43,541 bases of DNA from a bacterium BMS3Abin03 (GTDB taxonomy: Bacteria; Bacteroidota; Ignavibacteria; Ignavibacteriales; Ignavibacteriaceae), in NCBI GenBank assembly GCA_022340715.1, contig JAJDNK010000027.1:1-43541 (forward strand). The letters run 5' to 3'. The translations under genes and the position numbers were made by a program. Positions 1 through 8,086 of this stretch are shown here, in pieces; position 1 is the first letter of the stretch, and each line of letters opens with the position of its first letter. The notes under the pieces were generated by a model. It worked only from the letters and a program-made list of their open reading frames with translations, was not told where the DNA came from and did no database searches.

Positions 1-444
1 GGTTACGTTGATTCCGATACAATAATGGAAAACTTACCCGATGTCCAGGACACAAGACAAAAAATTGATGCGCTTGTACGTGAATGGCAAACCGAATTGC
101 AGAATATGCAAAATGAGTACGATAAGAAAAAAGATGATTTTGATAAACGAAGTTTGATTATGACCGACCAAACAAGAGCCGAAGCTCAGAAAGAGCTTGA
201 TGAGCTGAAAGCGAGCATAACCGATTACAGGAATAAAAAGTTTGGACAGAATGGTGAACTGTTTCAAAAAGAAGATGAACTTATGAAACCCGTTCATAAT
301 AAAATTTTCAATGCTATTCAGGAAATTGCAACAGACGAAGACCTGGATTTTGTTTTTGACCGAAGCGGAGATATTATGCTTCTCTATGCGAAAGAGGAAT
401 ACGACATAACTGCTAAAGTTTTAGAGAAACTTAAAATTGAATAG
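1..444 (+). CDS. skp: Skp/OmpH-family periplasmic chaperone (5' end cut by window edge)
   Basis: The reading frame is open from base 1 and begins GYVDSDTIMENLPDVQ, the conserved start of mature OmpH/Skp proteins, so the first in-frame ATG at 25 is internal and the true start with its signal peptide lies upstream. The visible part is a charged helical arm (roughly residues 15-90, rich in K, E, D and Q) consistent with the coiled-coil tentacles of Skp, followed by the small C-terminal segment ending in DFVFDRSGDIMLLYA, also typical. Skp binds unfolded outer-membrane proteins in the periplasm and hands them to the Bam complex. It sits directly upstream of lpxD, one base apart, an arrangement shared with many Gram-negatives. 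Family assignment is firm; the exact length is unknown because of truncation. Confidence 0.88.
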   Translation, partial: GYVDSDTIMENLPDVQDTRQKIDALVREWQTELQNMQNEYDKKKDDFDKRSLIMTDQTRAEAQKELDELKASITDYRNKKFGQNGELFQKEDELMKPVHNKIFNAIQEIATDEDLDFVFDRSGDIMLLYAKEEYDITAKVLEKLKIE

Positions 445-445
445 A

Positions 446-1510
446 ATGAAACAGATAAGCATTCGCGAAATAGCTGATCGGTTCAACGGTAAAATTTTGG
501 GCGATGAAAATCTTCATGTATCTAATGTTGCAAGAATTGAGGAAGCACAAAAAGGTGATCTTACATTTCTATACCTTCCAGTTTATGAAAAATACTTTCC
601 TTCAACAAAAGCTTCAGCGATTATAGTAAAAAGGGATTTCAATAAAACAAGAGATGATATTACCTACATTGAAGTTGACGTTCCTGAAAAAACATTTAGA
701 GAAATAATAATTAATTTTTTCGGTACAGAAGTCAATCTTGAAGGTATTGATAAAACGGCCTTCGTTCATAAAGATGCAAAGTTAGGCAGCAATGCATCTA
801 TAGGTAAAAATGTAGTGATATCTGCCGGCTGTAAGATAGGTAACAATGTTAAAATTTTTCATAATACTGTTATACTTGAAAATGTTGAACTCGGCGATGA
901 TGTAATTGTTTATCAGAACGTTAGTATAAGAGAGAAGTGTATAATAGGAAACCGGGTAACAATTCATGCTGGTACTGTTATCGGTGCAGATGGATTTGGT
1001 TATACACAGGACGAAAATAAAGTTTATCATAAAATACCACAGATTGGAAATGTAGTTATAGAAGATGATGTAGAAATTGGTGCAAATACAACAGTCGATA
1101 GAGCAGCTATGGGCTCTACTGTTATTAAACGCGGTTCAAAAATAGACAACCTTGTTCAGGTAGCTCATAATGTTGTTGTAGGTGAAGATACTGTTATTGC
1201 AGCACAAGCCGGAGTTTCGGGAAGTTCCAAAGTTGGAAATCGTAGTATTCTCGCCGGCCAGGTTGGTATTGCCGGACATCTTGAAATAGGTGATAATGTT
1301 GTACTGATTGCTCAATCAGGAGTATCGAAATCGATATTGAAACCTGGTTATTATTTTGGGGCGCCGGCAAAAGAATTGAAAACAGCTTTTAAGCTTGAAG
1401 CACACATAAGAAATCTTCCCGAATACTCGGAAAAATTAGAGAAGCTCGAAAAAGAAGTAAAACAATTAAAAGAACAACTTGCTAATACATCAAAACAGGA
1501 TAAATCGTAA
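446..1510 (+). CDS. lpxD: UDP-3-O-acylglucosamine N-acyltransferase LpxD
   Basis: This gene adds the second acyl chain to UDP-3-O-acyl-glucosamine in lipid A synthesis. The product is 354 residues, normal for LpxD. It has an N-terminal uridine-binding domain (about residues 1-100, with DLTFLYLPVY), then a left-handed beta helix of hexapeptide repeats (LGSNASIGKNVVI, IGADGFGY, IGANTTVDRA) and a C-terminal helix rich in K and E. The motif VQVAHNVVVG carries the catalytic histidine (about residue 241). An in-frame TTG at 437 would overlap the skp stop; I prefer ATG 446, which starts one base after it. The gene is followed by lpxC-fabZ and lpxA, so the lipid A genes form one group. Confidence is high. 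Confidence 0.95.
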   Translation: MKQISIREIADRFNGKILGDENLHVSNVARIEEAQKGDLTFLYLPVYEKYFPSTKASAIIVKRDFNKTRDDITYIEVDVPEKTFREIIINFFGTEVNLEGIDKTAFVHKDAKLGSNASIGKNVVISAGCKIGNNVKIFHNTVILENVELGDDVIVYQNVSIREKCIIGNRVTIHAGTVIGADGFGYTQDENKVYHKIPQIGNVVIEDDVEIGANTTVDRAAMGSTVIKRGSKIDNLVQVAHNVVVGEDTVIAAQAGVSGSSKVGNRSILAGQVGIAGHLEIGDNVVLIAQSGVSKSILKPGYYFGAPAKELKTAFKLEAHIRNLPEYSEKLEKLEKEVKQLKEQLANTSKQDKS

Positions 1511-1519
1511 TCCGTTTTA

Positions 1520-1548
1520 TTGTAATTCTTTTCCCATCTTACTATCTT
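1520..1548 (+). promoter_or_regulatory. Possible sigma70-type promoter for lpxC-fabZ
   Basis: TTGTAA at 1520-1525 and TATCTT at 1543-1548 are separated by 17 bases in the 83-base gap between lpxD and lpxC-fabZ. The match is moderate and this DNA is AT-rich, so chance is possible. Confidence 0.3.
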
Positions 1549-1593
1549 TTCAATCATTTTTATAAAGTAAAATCATAAGCAAATAGCGATAGT

Positions 1594-3006
1594 ATGTTAG
1601 AACAACAAAGAACAATTAAAAAACCTGTGTCTATATCGGGGAAAGGTTTGCATACAGGTACAGAATGTAAAATGACTTTTAAACCTGCCGAAGAAAATTC
1701 GGGAATTAGATTTGTACGTGCCGATCTTGGTGGACGACCTGAAATTCCAGCAGTTGCAGATAATGTTATAGATGTTTCCCGCGGTACAACTATCGGATTA
1801 GGCGAAGCAAAGGTACATACTATTGAGCATGTACTAGCTGCAATTGCAGGGCTACAAATTGATAATATAATAATTGAACTTGAAGGAATCGAACCTCCCG
1901 TAATTGATGGAAGTGCGATGCCATTCGTAAAAGTTTTAGTTAAAGCAGGATTTGAACAGCAGGAAGCCCCGAAAGATTATCTTATTATAGATAAAACTGT
2001 AATGTATCATAATGAAGAAAAAAATATTGATATTGTTGCTCTTCCGCTTGATGATTATAGGTTAACTGTTATGGTCGATTATCAAAACCCGGCTCTCGGA
2101 AGTCAACATACCGGTATGTTTGATCTTGAGAAGGAATTTGTGAATGAATTTGCTCCGGCTCGTACATTTTGTTTCTTAAGTGAAGTAGAAGAACTTGCCG
2201 ATCAGGGATTAATTAAAGGCGGCGATCTGGATAATGCAGTTGTGATTGTTGATCATAAACCTTCTGATCAGCAATTGCAGACATTGGCAAATAAGATAGG
2301 AGTAAATGAAAAATTATCTCTTGGTGACAATGGTATCTTAAATAACAAAGTGCTTCATTTTAAAAACGAGCCGGTAAGGCATAAATTGCTTGATTTAATG
2401 GGTGATCTTGCACTAATTGGAACACCGATAAAAGCCCAGATACTTGCTGCACGTCCCGGTCATCGTGCAAATGTTGAATTTGCCAAACAGGTTAGAAAAT
2501 TATACCAGCAAAAGAAACTTGTTAAGAAATTCCAGTTTGTTAAAAAAGAAGGTGTTGTGTTCGATACTGCCGCTATTGAAAGAATACTTCCTCATCGTTA
2601 CCCGTTTTTACTTGTTGATAAAATAATCGAAATGGAATTGGACAAAAAAGTTGTCGGTGTTAAATCTGTTACAATGAACGAACCATTTTTTCAGGGACAT
2701 TTTCCCGGTCATCCAATAATGCCGGGTGTATTAATTGTTGAAGCAATGGCTCAAACAGGTGGAGTATTTATCTGGAACATAATTCCCAATCCGGATGAGA
2801 AACATGTTTACTTTATGCAAATAAACAATGTGAAGTTCAGGAAAACAGTTGTTCCCGGAGATCAATTATTTATGGAAGTTGAACTGATAAGCAAAAAAAG
2901 TAAGCTGATTATGATGAAAGGCAAAGCCTATGTAGATAATGTATTGGTAACAGAAGCTGAATTTACTGTTGCAATTGTCGACAAGGTTAAAAACTCAGAA
3001 GAATAA
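1594..3006 (+). CDS. lpxC-fabZ: Bifunctional LpxC deacetylase / FabZ dehydratase fusion
   Basis: The 470-residue product fuses two enzymes. Residues 1 to about 310 are LpxC, the zinc deacetylase that commits UDP-3-O-acyl-GlcNAc to lipid A. The zinc ligands are visible as H79 in HTIEH, H263 and D267 in RHKLLDLMGD, with H290 in RPGHRAN as the catalytic histidine. Residues about 320-470 are FabZ, the hotdog-fold 3-hydroxyacyl-ACP dehydratase, with LPHRYPFLLVDK, the catalytic H369 in GHFPGHPIMPG and E383 in VEAMAQ. The fusion is characteristic of the Bacteroidota/Chlorobi group and couples use of 3-hydroxyacyl-ACP for lipid A to fatty acid elongation. All key residues are present in both halves. 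The next gene, lpxA, begins 11 bases later. Confidence 0.97.
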   Translation: MLEQQRTIKKPVSISGKGLHTGTECKMTFKPAEENSGIRFVRADLGGRPEIPAVADNVIDVSRGTTIGLGEAKVHTIEHVLAAIAGLQIDNIIIELEGIEPPVIDGSAMPFVKVLVKAGFEQQEAPKDYLIIDKTVMYHNEEKNIDIVALPLDDYRLTVMVDYQNPALGSQHTGMFDLEKEFVNEFAPARTFCFLSEVEELADQGLIKGGDLDNAVVIVDHKPSDQQLQTLANKIGVNEKLSLGDNGILNNKVLHFKNEPVRHKLLDLMGDLALIGTPIKAQILAARPGHRANVEFAKQVRKLYQQKKLVKKFQFVKKEGVVFDTAAIERILPHRYPFLLVDKIIEMELDKKVVGVKSVTMNEPFFQGHFPGHPIMPGVLIVEAMAQTGGVFIWNIIPNPDEKHVYFMQINNVKFRKTVVPGDQLFMEVELISKKSKLIMMKGKAYVDNVLVTEAEFTVAIVDKVKNSEE

Positions 3007-3017
3007 AATTTTATTTT

Positions 3018-3794
3018 ATGAATACTATTCATCCTACCGCTATAGTTTCCTCAAAGGCAAATCTGGGAAATAACATTAAAGTTGGGGCATATACAATTAT
3101 AGAAGATGATGTTGAAATTAGTGATGAATGTGAAATAGGACCTCACGTCGTTATTTATGATGGAGCAAGAATTGGTAAAAGAGTTAAGATTAAACAGGGT
3201 GCTTCCATATCGAATAAACCACAGGATTTAAAATTTAAAGATGAAGAATCGATTTTAATTGTAGATGATGATACGGACATTCGGGAGTATGCAACATTGC
3301 ACAGAGGAACAAAAGAAACAGGTAGAACTAAGGTTGGTAAACACTGTTTATTAATGGCTTATACACATATTCCTCATGATGCTATTGTTGGTGATCATAC
3401 TATTCTAGCAAATGCTGTTCAGATTGGAGGGCATACTCACATCGGCGATTGGGTTATCCTCGGTGGATTGGTTGGTGTTCATCAATTCGTTCAGATTGGC
3501 GATCATGCAATGGTGGCTTCAAGTGTTAGAATTTCTCAGGATGTTCCGCCATACATTCTGGTTAGTTCGGAACCGGCAAAATATTCCGGATTAAATGTAG
3601 TTGGATTAAAAAGAAGAGGCTTTACAACAAAGGATATAGAAACTCTTAAAGAAGCTTATAAATATCTGTATGATAAATCTATGAACGTATCCCAGGCAAG
3701 GAAGATAATTGAAAGTGAATTTGGTGATCATAAATATGTGGTTAATCTGCTTCAATTTCTGGAAAAAAGCAAAAGGGGTATAGTCGGTAAATGA
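3018..3794 (+). CDS. lpxA: UDP-N-acetylglucosamine O-acyltransferase LpxA
   Basis: LpxA transfers a 3-hydroxyacyl chain from ACP to UDP-GlcNAc, the first step of lipid A synthesis in the cytoplasm. The 258 residues match the usual length. The start IHPTAIVSSKANLG and the hexapeptide repeats (IGPHVVIYDGARIG, IGGHTHIGDWVILGG) form the left-handed beta helix. THIPHDAIVG carries the catalytic histidine (H120), and GGLVGVHQFVQIG and QDVPPYILV are conserved family segments. The C-terminal 60 residues are helical (GLKRRGFTTKDIETLKEAYK). The stop overlaps the ATG of the next gene by four bases, which suggests translational coupling. Confidence 0.96.
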   Translation: MNTIHPTAIVSSKANLGNNIKVGAYTIIEDDVEISDECEIGPHVVIYDGARIGKRVKIKQGASISNKPQDLKFKDEESILIVDDDTDIREYATLHRGTKETGRTKVGKHCLLMAYTHIPHDAIVGDHTILANAVQIGGHTHIGDWVILGGLVGVHQFVQIGDHAMVASSVRISQDVPPYILVSSEPAKYSGLNVVGLKRRGFTTKDIETLKEAYKYLYDKSMNVSQARKIIESEFGDHKYVVNLLQFLEKSKRGIVGK

Positions 3795-4543
3795 AATGGA
3801 ATTTACTGGATACAGGTTTTAACAGAGGCAGGTTTAATATGGATTTTGATGTTGAACTTGTTCAAAGAAAATTAATGGATCAGGCCTTTTTAAGATTTTA
3901 CAGGTGGAAGCCGTATTGCATTTCACTCGGCTTTAACCAACTTTTAGAGTCAATCGATTCAGAAAGAGCTAAAAAAGATAATATTGATATCGTAAGAAGA
4001 CCAACAGGTGGAAGAGCTATTTTACATGCGGAAGAGCTTACTTATTCAGTTGTTTATCCAGTTAATGGTTCATATTCACTCAAAACACTTTATCATGAAA
4101 TTAATCTTGCATTAAAGATGGGATTGGAAATATATCATCCTTCTCTTCAGAAACTTGAGCTTGAACATAATCAGCCTCAATTTCAATCATTCTATAAAGA
4201 AAATAAAAGTACATTATGCTTTGCAGTTTCTGCAAAAAATGAGATCCATTTTATGGATAAGAAATTGGTTGGAAGTGCCCAGAGAAAAATCGGTAATTTA
4301 GTATTGCAGCATGGTTCTATACTTTGTGGAAAATTTCATCTTAATCTTGTTGATTATTTAAATATGCACAATGATGAAAAAGATAAAATCAGAGAAGAGA
4401 TATCTCGAACCACAACGGAATTATCATCTATCATAAACGAAAAAGTTGATTACGAAAAACTTATAATTTCATTGAAAGCAGGATTCGAAAAACAATTCAA
4501 ATTTAGTTTTGAAGATAATATTGTTGAAACAGTTCTAAATTGA
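3791..4543 (+). CDS. Lipoyl/octanoyl transferase, LipM/LplA-like
   Basis: The 250-residue product belongs to the biotin/lipoate A/B ligase fold family. RRPTGGRAILHAEELTYSV (about residues 69-87) is the classic lipoate-binding segment and KKLVGSAQRK (about 157-166) carries the conserved lysine (K158). A cysteine at C143 in LCFAVSAKNEI sits where LipM/LipL-type octanoyltransferases keep their catalytic cysteine, favouring octanoyl transfer to GcvH-like proteins over ATP-dependent lipoate ligation. A separate C-terminal accessory domain of LplA type is not evident. It overlaps lpxA by four bases (ATGA) and lies ten bases before panB, so it is probably co-transcribed with genes of unrelated pathways. 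Fold is certain; the exact activity is inferred. Confidence 0.82.
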   Translation: MKWNLLDTGFNRGRFNMDFDVELVQRKLMDQAFLRFYRWKPYCISLGFNQLLESIDSERAKKDNIDIVRRPTGGRAILHAEELTYSVVYPVNGSYSLKTLYHEINLALKMGLEIYHPSLQKLELEHNQPQFQSFYKENKSTLCFAVSAKNEIHFMDKKLVGSAQRKIGNLVLQHGSILCGKFHLNLVDYLNMHNDEKDKIREEISRTTTELSSIINEKVDYEKLIISLKAGFEKQFKFSFEDNIVETVLN

Positions 4544-4552
4544 GAATAAAGC

Positions 4553-5368
4553 ATGTCTGTTGAAAAAGAAATAAAAAGAGTAACTACAAAATCACTTGGA
4601 CTTCTAAAAAAGAACGGAACAAAAATCTCAGCATTAACTGCCTATGATTTTATTACAGCAAAACTTCTGGATGAATCTGGTATAGATCTTTTATTAGTTG
4701 GTGATTCGTTAAGTAATGTATTCCAGGGAAATGAAACTACGCTACCTGTAACGATGGATGAAATGATTTATCATACCAAAGTAGTTGCTAAAGCTGTAAA
4801 CAGGGCTATGGTGGTTGTTGACATGCCGTTTATGTCTTACCAACTGAATATTGATGAAGCTTTTAGGAATGCCGGTAGAATAATGAAGGAGACTCCTGCA
4901 GGTGGTGTAAAGCTTGAAGGTGGTAAACGTGTCGCGGAAACAGTTAAGAAAATAACTGAATATGGCATTCCGGTAATGGGACACATTGGATTGACACCGC
5001 AGAGTATTCATCAATTCGGAGGGTACAGAGAACGAGGTAAAACCGAAGAAGAAGCCAATGAAATTGTAAATGATGCAAAAGTAATCGAAGAAGCAGGTGC
5101 ATTTGCAATTGTTCTGGAAAAGATACCGGCTAATCTCGCAAAAAAAATCACCAAAAGTTTAGCTATTCCTACAATTGGAATCGGTGCCGGGGTTCATTGT
5201 GATGGGCAAATATTAGTTACTCCCGATATGCTTGGACTTAATACCGATTTTCATCCTCGGTATGTCAGGTATTATTCTGATCTGGCAGAGCGCATAGGTA
5301 ATGCTGTTAATTCTTATATTAATGATGTTAGGAACAGTACATTCCCTTCAGAAAAGGAAAGTTATTAA
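4553..5368 (+). CDS. panB: 3-methyl-2-oxobutanoate hydroxymethyltransferase PanB
   Basis: PanB makes ketopantoate from 2-ketoisovalerate and methylene-tetrahydrofolate, the first committed step of pantothenate and coenzyme A synthesis. The 271 residues have the family length. Metal and active-site positions are all visible: D51 in [14 protein letters not shown]90 in [11 protein letters not shown]122 in GGVKLEGG and E189 in [19 protein letters not shown] and the C-terminal [15 protein letters not shown] are signature segments. No panC or panD is present in this window. A secreted propeller gene follows after 13 bases. Confidence 0.97.
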   Translation: MSVEKEIKRVTTKSLGLLKKNGTKISALTAYDFITAKLLDESGIDLLLVGDSLSNVFQGNETTLPVTMDEMIYHTKVVAKAVNRAMVVVDMPFMSYQLNIDEAFRNAGRIMKETPAGGVKLEGGKRVAETVKKITEYGIPVMGHIGLTPQSIHQFGGYRERGKTEEEANEIVNDAKVIEEAGAFAIVLEKIPANLAKKITKSLAIPTIGIGAGVHCDGQILVTPDMLGLNTDFHPRYVRYYSDLAERIGNAVNSYINDVRNSTFPSEKESY

Positions 5369-5381
5369 AATAAATTCTTCA

Positions 5382-6494
5382 GTGACAAATCTATTCAAAA
5401 GAATATTATTTTTTTTCTTTATTCTACTTGTACTTCAGATTAATACAGTTTCAGCACAGGTCGAATCTGAAATTTTTCTTGAAGGTGCATCTGTAACAGA
5501 TATTGCTAAAGAGAGCGATTATCTCTGGGTTGTGACTTATGGACAGGGTGTTTACAGGTATTCGATTAAAGATCAGAAGTGGAGCAACTATTCTACCAAA
5601 ACCGGAAGCATAGATACAGATCTATTTTACACGATTGCAGTAAACAAAGATTATGTTTGGGCAGGTGGTACGGAAGGTTTATATATTTTAAATAAGAAAA
5701 CTCAGAAATGGAGTAAAAGAAAATTCGCTCAGGGCGGACAATATGGAAACTGGATCCGTGCATTGAAGTACGATGCTGCACATAATGTTTTGTGGATAGG
5801 GAGATTCCGAAATGTTACAAGGTTGGATGTAAAAAGAAGAAGATACGTAGATATAGATAGAACACAAGAGAAAGATCAAAAATCTAACGATATAAAAACA
5901 ATTTCCTTTGATGGAGATAGTTTAGTCTGGCTTGGAAGTGAATCGGGTGTGCACGTATTGGAACTGAATAAAAATTATAACGATAAATCTGCCTGGCGGT
6001 ATATCACGAATAAAGATCGCGGTTTTATGAACGAAGGTGAAACAGTATCGATCTCTTCAATTCTTTTTGAAGGGAATAATATCTGGTTTGGCACGGATGA
6101 GTTTACATCATCTAAAGATCCAGGCTTTAATGTTGGCGGAATTTATATTTATGACCGGAAACTGAATTGGCAAAAAATATCTCAAATTGACGGTTTGGCT
6201 GATAACGGGATCTATGCCCTTGGAAGAACCGGTAATTATATCTGGGCAGGTGTTTATTCTTTTGAAAGTAAGGATAATATTGAACGTGGCAGAGGACTAT
6301 TTCTTATAAATCGTAATACACTGGAAGTTACAAAAGTTGATCTTGATGAATTGAAAGTTGCTTCTTCATCCTTCCAATCGTTTCTCTTCGATGGGAAAAA
6401 TATGTGGGTAGGAAGTGGGGCGGGATTGCTCAAAATATCAATTTCCAATCCGCTTGCTAAATGGCAATTTAAAGGTCGTTCATCTCAGGGATAA
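5382..6494 (+). CDS. Secreted beta-propeller protein of unknown function
   Basis: With a GTG start at 5382 the product is 370 residues and opens with a good signal peptide (basic TNLFKR, then a stretch of F, I and L, ending INTVSAQ). An upstream in-frame start at 5301 would overlap panB by 68 bases and put 27 unsuitable residues before the signal, so I reject it. The mature part has repeated blades of the form xWVxTxGxGVYRYSxxxxxW (LWVVTYGQGVYRYS, VWAGGTEGLYILNKKTQKW, VWLGSESGVHVLEL, IWFGTDEF, IWAGVYSF, MWVGSGAGLLKIS), the pattern of two-component-regulator-type propellers, here without an attached kinase. It is likely periplasmic or exported. No ligand can be inferred. Confidence 0.78.
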   Translation: MTNLFKRILFFFFILLVLQINTVSAQVESEIFLEGASVTDIAKESDYLWVVTYGQGVYRYSIKDQKWSNYSTKTGSIDTDLFYTIAVNKDYVWAGGTEGLYILNKKTQKWSKRKFAQGGQYGNWIRALKYDAAHNVLWIGRFRNVTRLDVKRRRYVDIDRTQEKDQKSNDIKTISFDGDSLVWLGSESGVHVLELNKNYNDKSAWRYITNKDRGFMNEGETVSISSILFEGNNIWFGTDEFTSSKDPGFNVGGIYIYDRKLNWQKISQIDGLADNGIYALGRTGNYIWAGVYSFESKDNIERGRGLFLINRNTLEVTKVDLDELKVASSSFQSFLFDGKNMWVGSGAGLLKISISNPLAKWQFKGRSSQG

Positions 6495-6602
6495 ATAGAT
6501 AAAAACAAGCGGGAATTACTACTCTACAAGCTGTATCTCCCTTTAACCACACTCTTTTTATGTTTATTTTAAATAATTCGTTTTAAAATATCGGGCTCGC
6601 AA

Positions 6603-7598
6603 ATGATCACTCTTTCTGAAAAGCGTATTAAAGAACTGGAAAAAAATTTTAGCGGGAAGAAAATAGCTGTAATCGGAGATATGATGCTCGACGGTTATTT
6701 CTGGGGAGATGTAAAAAGAATTTCGCCCGAAGCCCCGGTTCCGGTTCTTGAAGTTGAAGAAGAATTTTTCCGTTTTGGAGGTGCTGCTAATGTTGCGCTG
6801 AATATTTCAACACTGGGTGGTATACCTGTTCCGGTTGGTATAATTGGGTATGATAATTATGGAACAATTTTTACTTCTTTACTTAATGAATTTAAAATAA
6901 TGGATGACGGAATTGTTATAGATGAATCACGTCCTACTACAACAAAGACAAGGGTAATTGCAGACAACCAGCATGTTGTCAGGATCGATAAAGAAAGTAA
7001 AGATTATATAAAAGAATCTACGGAAAAAAAACTTTTCAAATTTATTGAGAATCAGATTAACGAACTTGATGGAATCATACTACAGGATTATAATAAAGGA
7101 GTACTTACTGAATCTTTGATTAAGAATGTAATCGATCTCGCAAATAAAAGTAAGAAGTTAATTACGGTTGATCCGAAATTTGAAAACTTTTACTGCTACA
7201 AAAATGCCACCGTATTCAAACCAAACAGGAAAGAAGCGGAAGCAAAATTGGGAGCTAAAATATTTACGGCAGAAGAGATATCAATTGCTGGCAAAAAATT
7301 AATGGAACAGCTGAAAGCAAAATATTTATTACTTACTCTTGGTGAAGAAGGAATAGCTATATTTGAAAACGGTAAGCCGGTGGAAAGAATGGAAACGAAA
7401 GCCCGTAAGGTTGCGGATGTATCTGGGGCCGGGGATACAGTAATATCCACTCTAACTATCGCAATGGCGGCCGGTGCAGATATATTGGAAGCATGCTACC
7501 TTGCAAATTATGCGGGCGGGTTGGTATGTGAAGAAGTTGGTATAGTTCCTATCGAACAAAAGAAATTATTTGAAACGGTTTTGAAAGAACACAGGTGA
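6603..7598 (+). CDS. hldE1: D-glycero-beta-D-manno-heptose-7-phosphate kinase
   Basis: This PfkB-family kinase phosphorylates heptose 7-phosphate at C1 in ADP-heptose synthesis for the LPS inner core. It corresponds to the N-terminal half of E. coli HldE. The 331-residue product has GDMMLDGYFWGDVKRISPEAP near the N-terminus, FGGAANVALN (about 58-67), the VDPK segment near 189-192, and the C-terminal DVSGAGDT motif with catalytic base D278. The start ATG 6603 gives a normal N-terminus. Its TGA overlaps the GTG of the adenylyltransferase gene by four bases, so the two activities are split but translationally coupled. Confidence 0.94.
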   Translation: MITLSEKRIKELEKNFSGKKIAVIGDMMLDGYFWGDVKRISPEAPVPVLEVEEEFFRFGGAANVALNISTLGGIPVPVGIIGYDNYGTIFTSLLNEFKIMDDGIVIDESRPTTTKTRVIADNQHVVRIDKESKDYIKESTEKKLFKFIENQINELDGIILQDYNKGVLTESLIKNVIDLANKSKKLITVDPKFENFYCYKNATVFKPNRKEAEAKLGAKIFTAEEISIAGKKLMEQLKAKYLLLTLGEEGIAIFENGKPVERMETKARKVADVSGAGDTVISTLTIAMAAGADILEACYLANYAGGLVCEEVGIVPIEQKKLFETVLKEHR

Positions 7599-8074
7599 AT
7601 CCGGTAAAAACATTAAATGAATTAAAAGCTATCCGGGAACAGCTTAAATCTGGAAATAAAAAGGTAGTGTTTACCAACGGTTGTTTCGATCTTATTCATG
7701 CTGGTCATGTTGATTATCTTTCCAAAGCTAAAGAAATGGGGGATGTACTTATTGTAGGATTGAACAGCGATAGTTCTGTTAAAAGAATAAAAGGTTCTAA
7801 AAGACCAATCCTAAAGGAAACAGAGCGTAAATTCATCCTTTCTAATTTAAAGCCCGTTGATTATATAGTTATTTTCGATGAAGATACGCCGGAAAAATTA
7901 ATAAAGGAACTTGTCCCTGATATCTTAGTAAAAGGAGCAGATTGGAAATTGGATGACATAGTTGGTAAAGATGTTGTACTAGCTAACGGTGGTGAAGTAA
8001 AAACAATTAAATTTGTCAGTGATCAGTCTACGACAAAAATTATTGAGGAAATAGTTAAGCGGTATAAAGATTAG
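7595..8074 (+). CDS. hldE2: D-glycero-beta-D-manno-heptose 1-phosphate adenylyltransferase
   Basis: The 159-residue product is a stand-alone version of the C-terminal half of HldE and attaches AMP to heptose 1-phosphate. It is a cytidylyltransferase-like nucleotidyltransferase: VVFTNGCFDLIHAGHVDYL holds the HxGH motif (H35, H38), KGADWKLDDIVG and the late SDQSTTKIIEEI are signature segments. The start is GTG at 7595, inside the stop of the kinase gene. The pair indicates a heptose-containing LPS core, in keeping with the lipid A genes upstream. Confidence 0.95.
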   Translation: MNPVKTLNELKAIREQLKSGNKKVVFTNGCFDLIHAGHVDYLSKAKEMGDVLIVGLNSDSSVKRIKGSKRPILKETERKFILSNLKPVDYIVIFDEDTPEKLIKELVPDILVKGADWKLDDIVGKDVVLANGGEVKTIKFVSDQSTTKIIEEIVKRYKD

Positions 8075-8086
8075 AAAAGGGAAAAA

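Noticed and set aside
5301-5381. Upstream in-frame start of the propeller protein
   Set aside because: It overlaps panB and puts 27 residues before a complete signal peptide; GTG 5382 gives a proper start.
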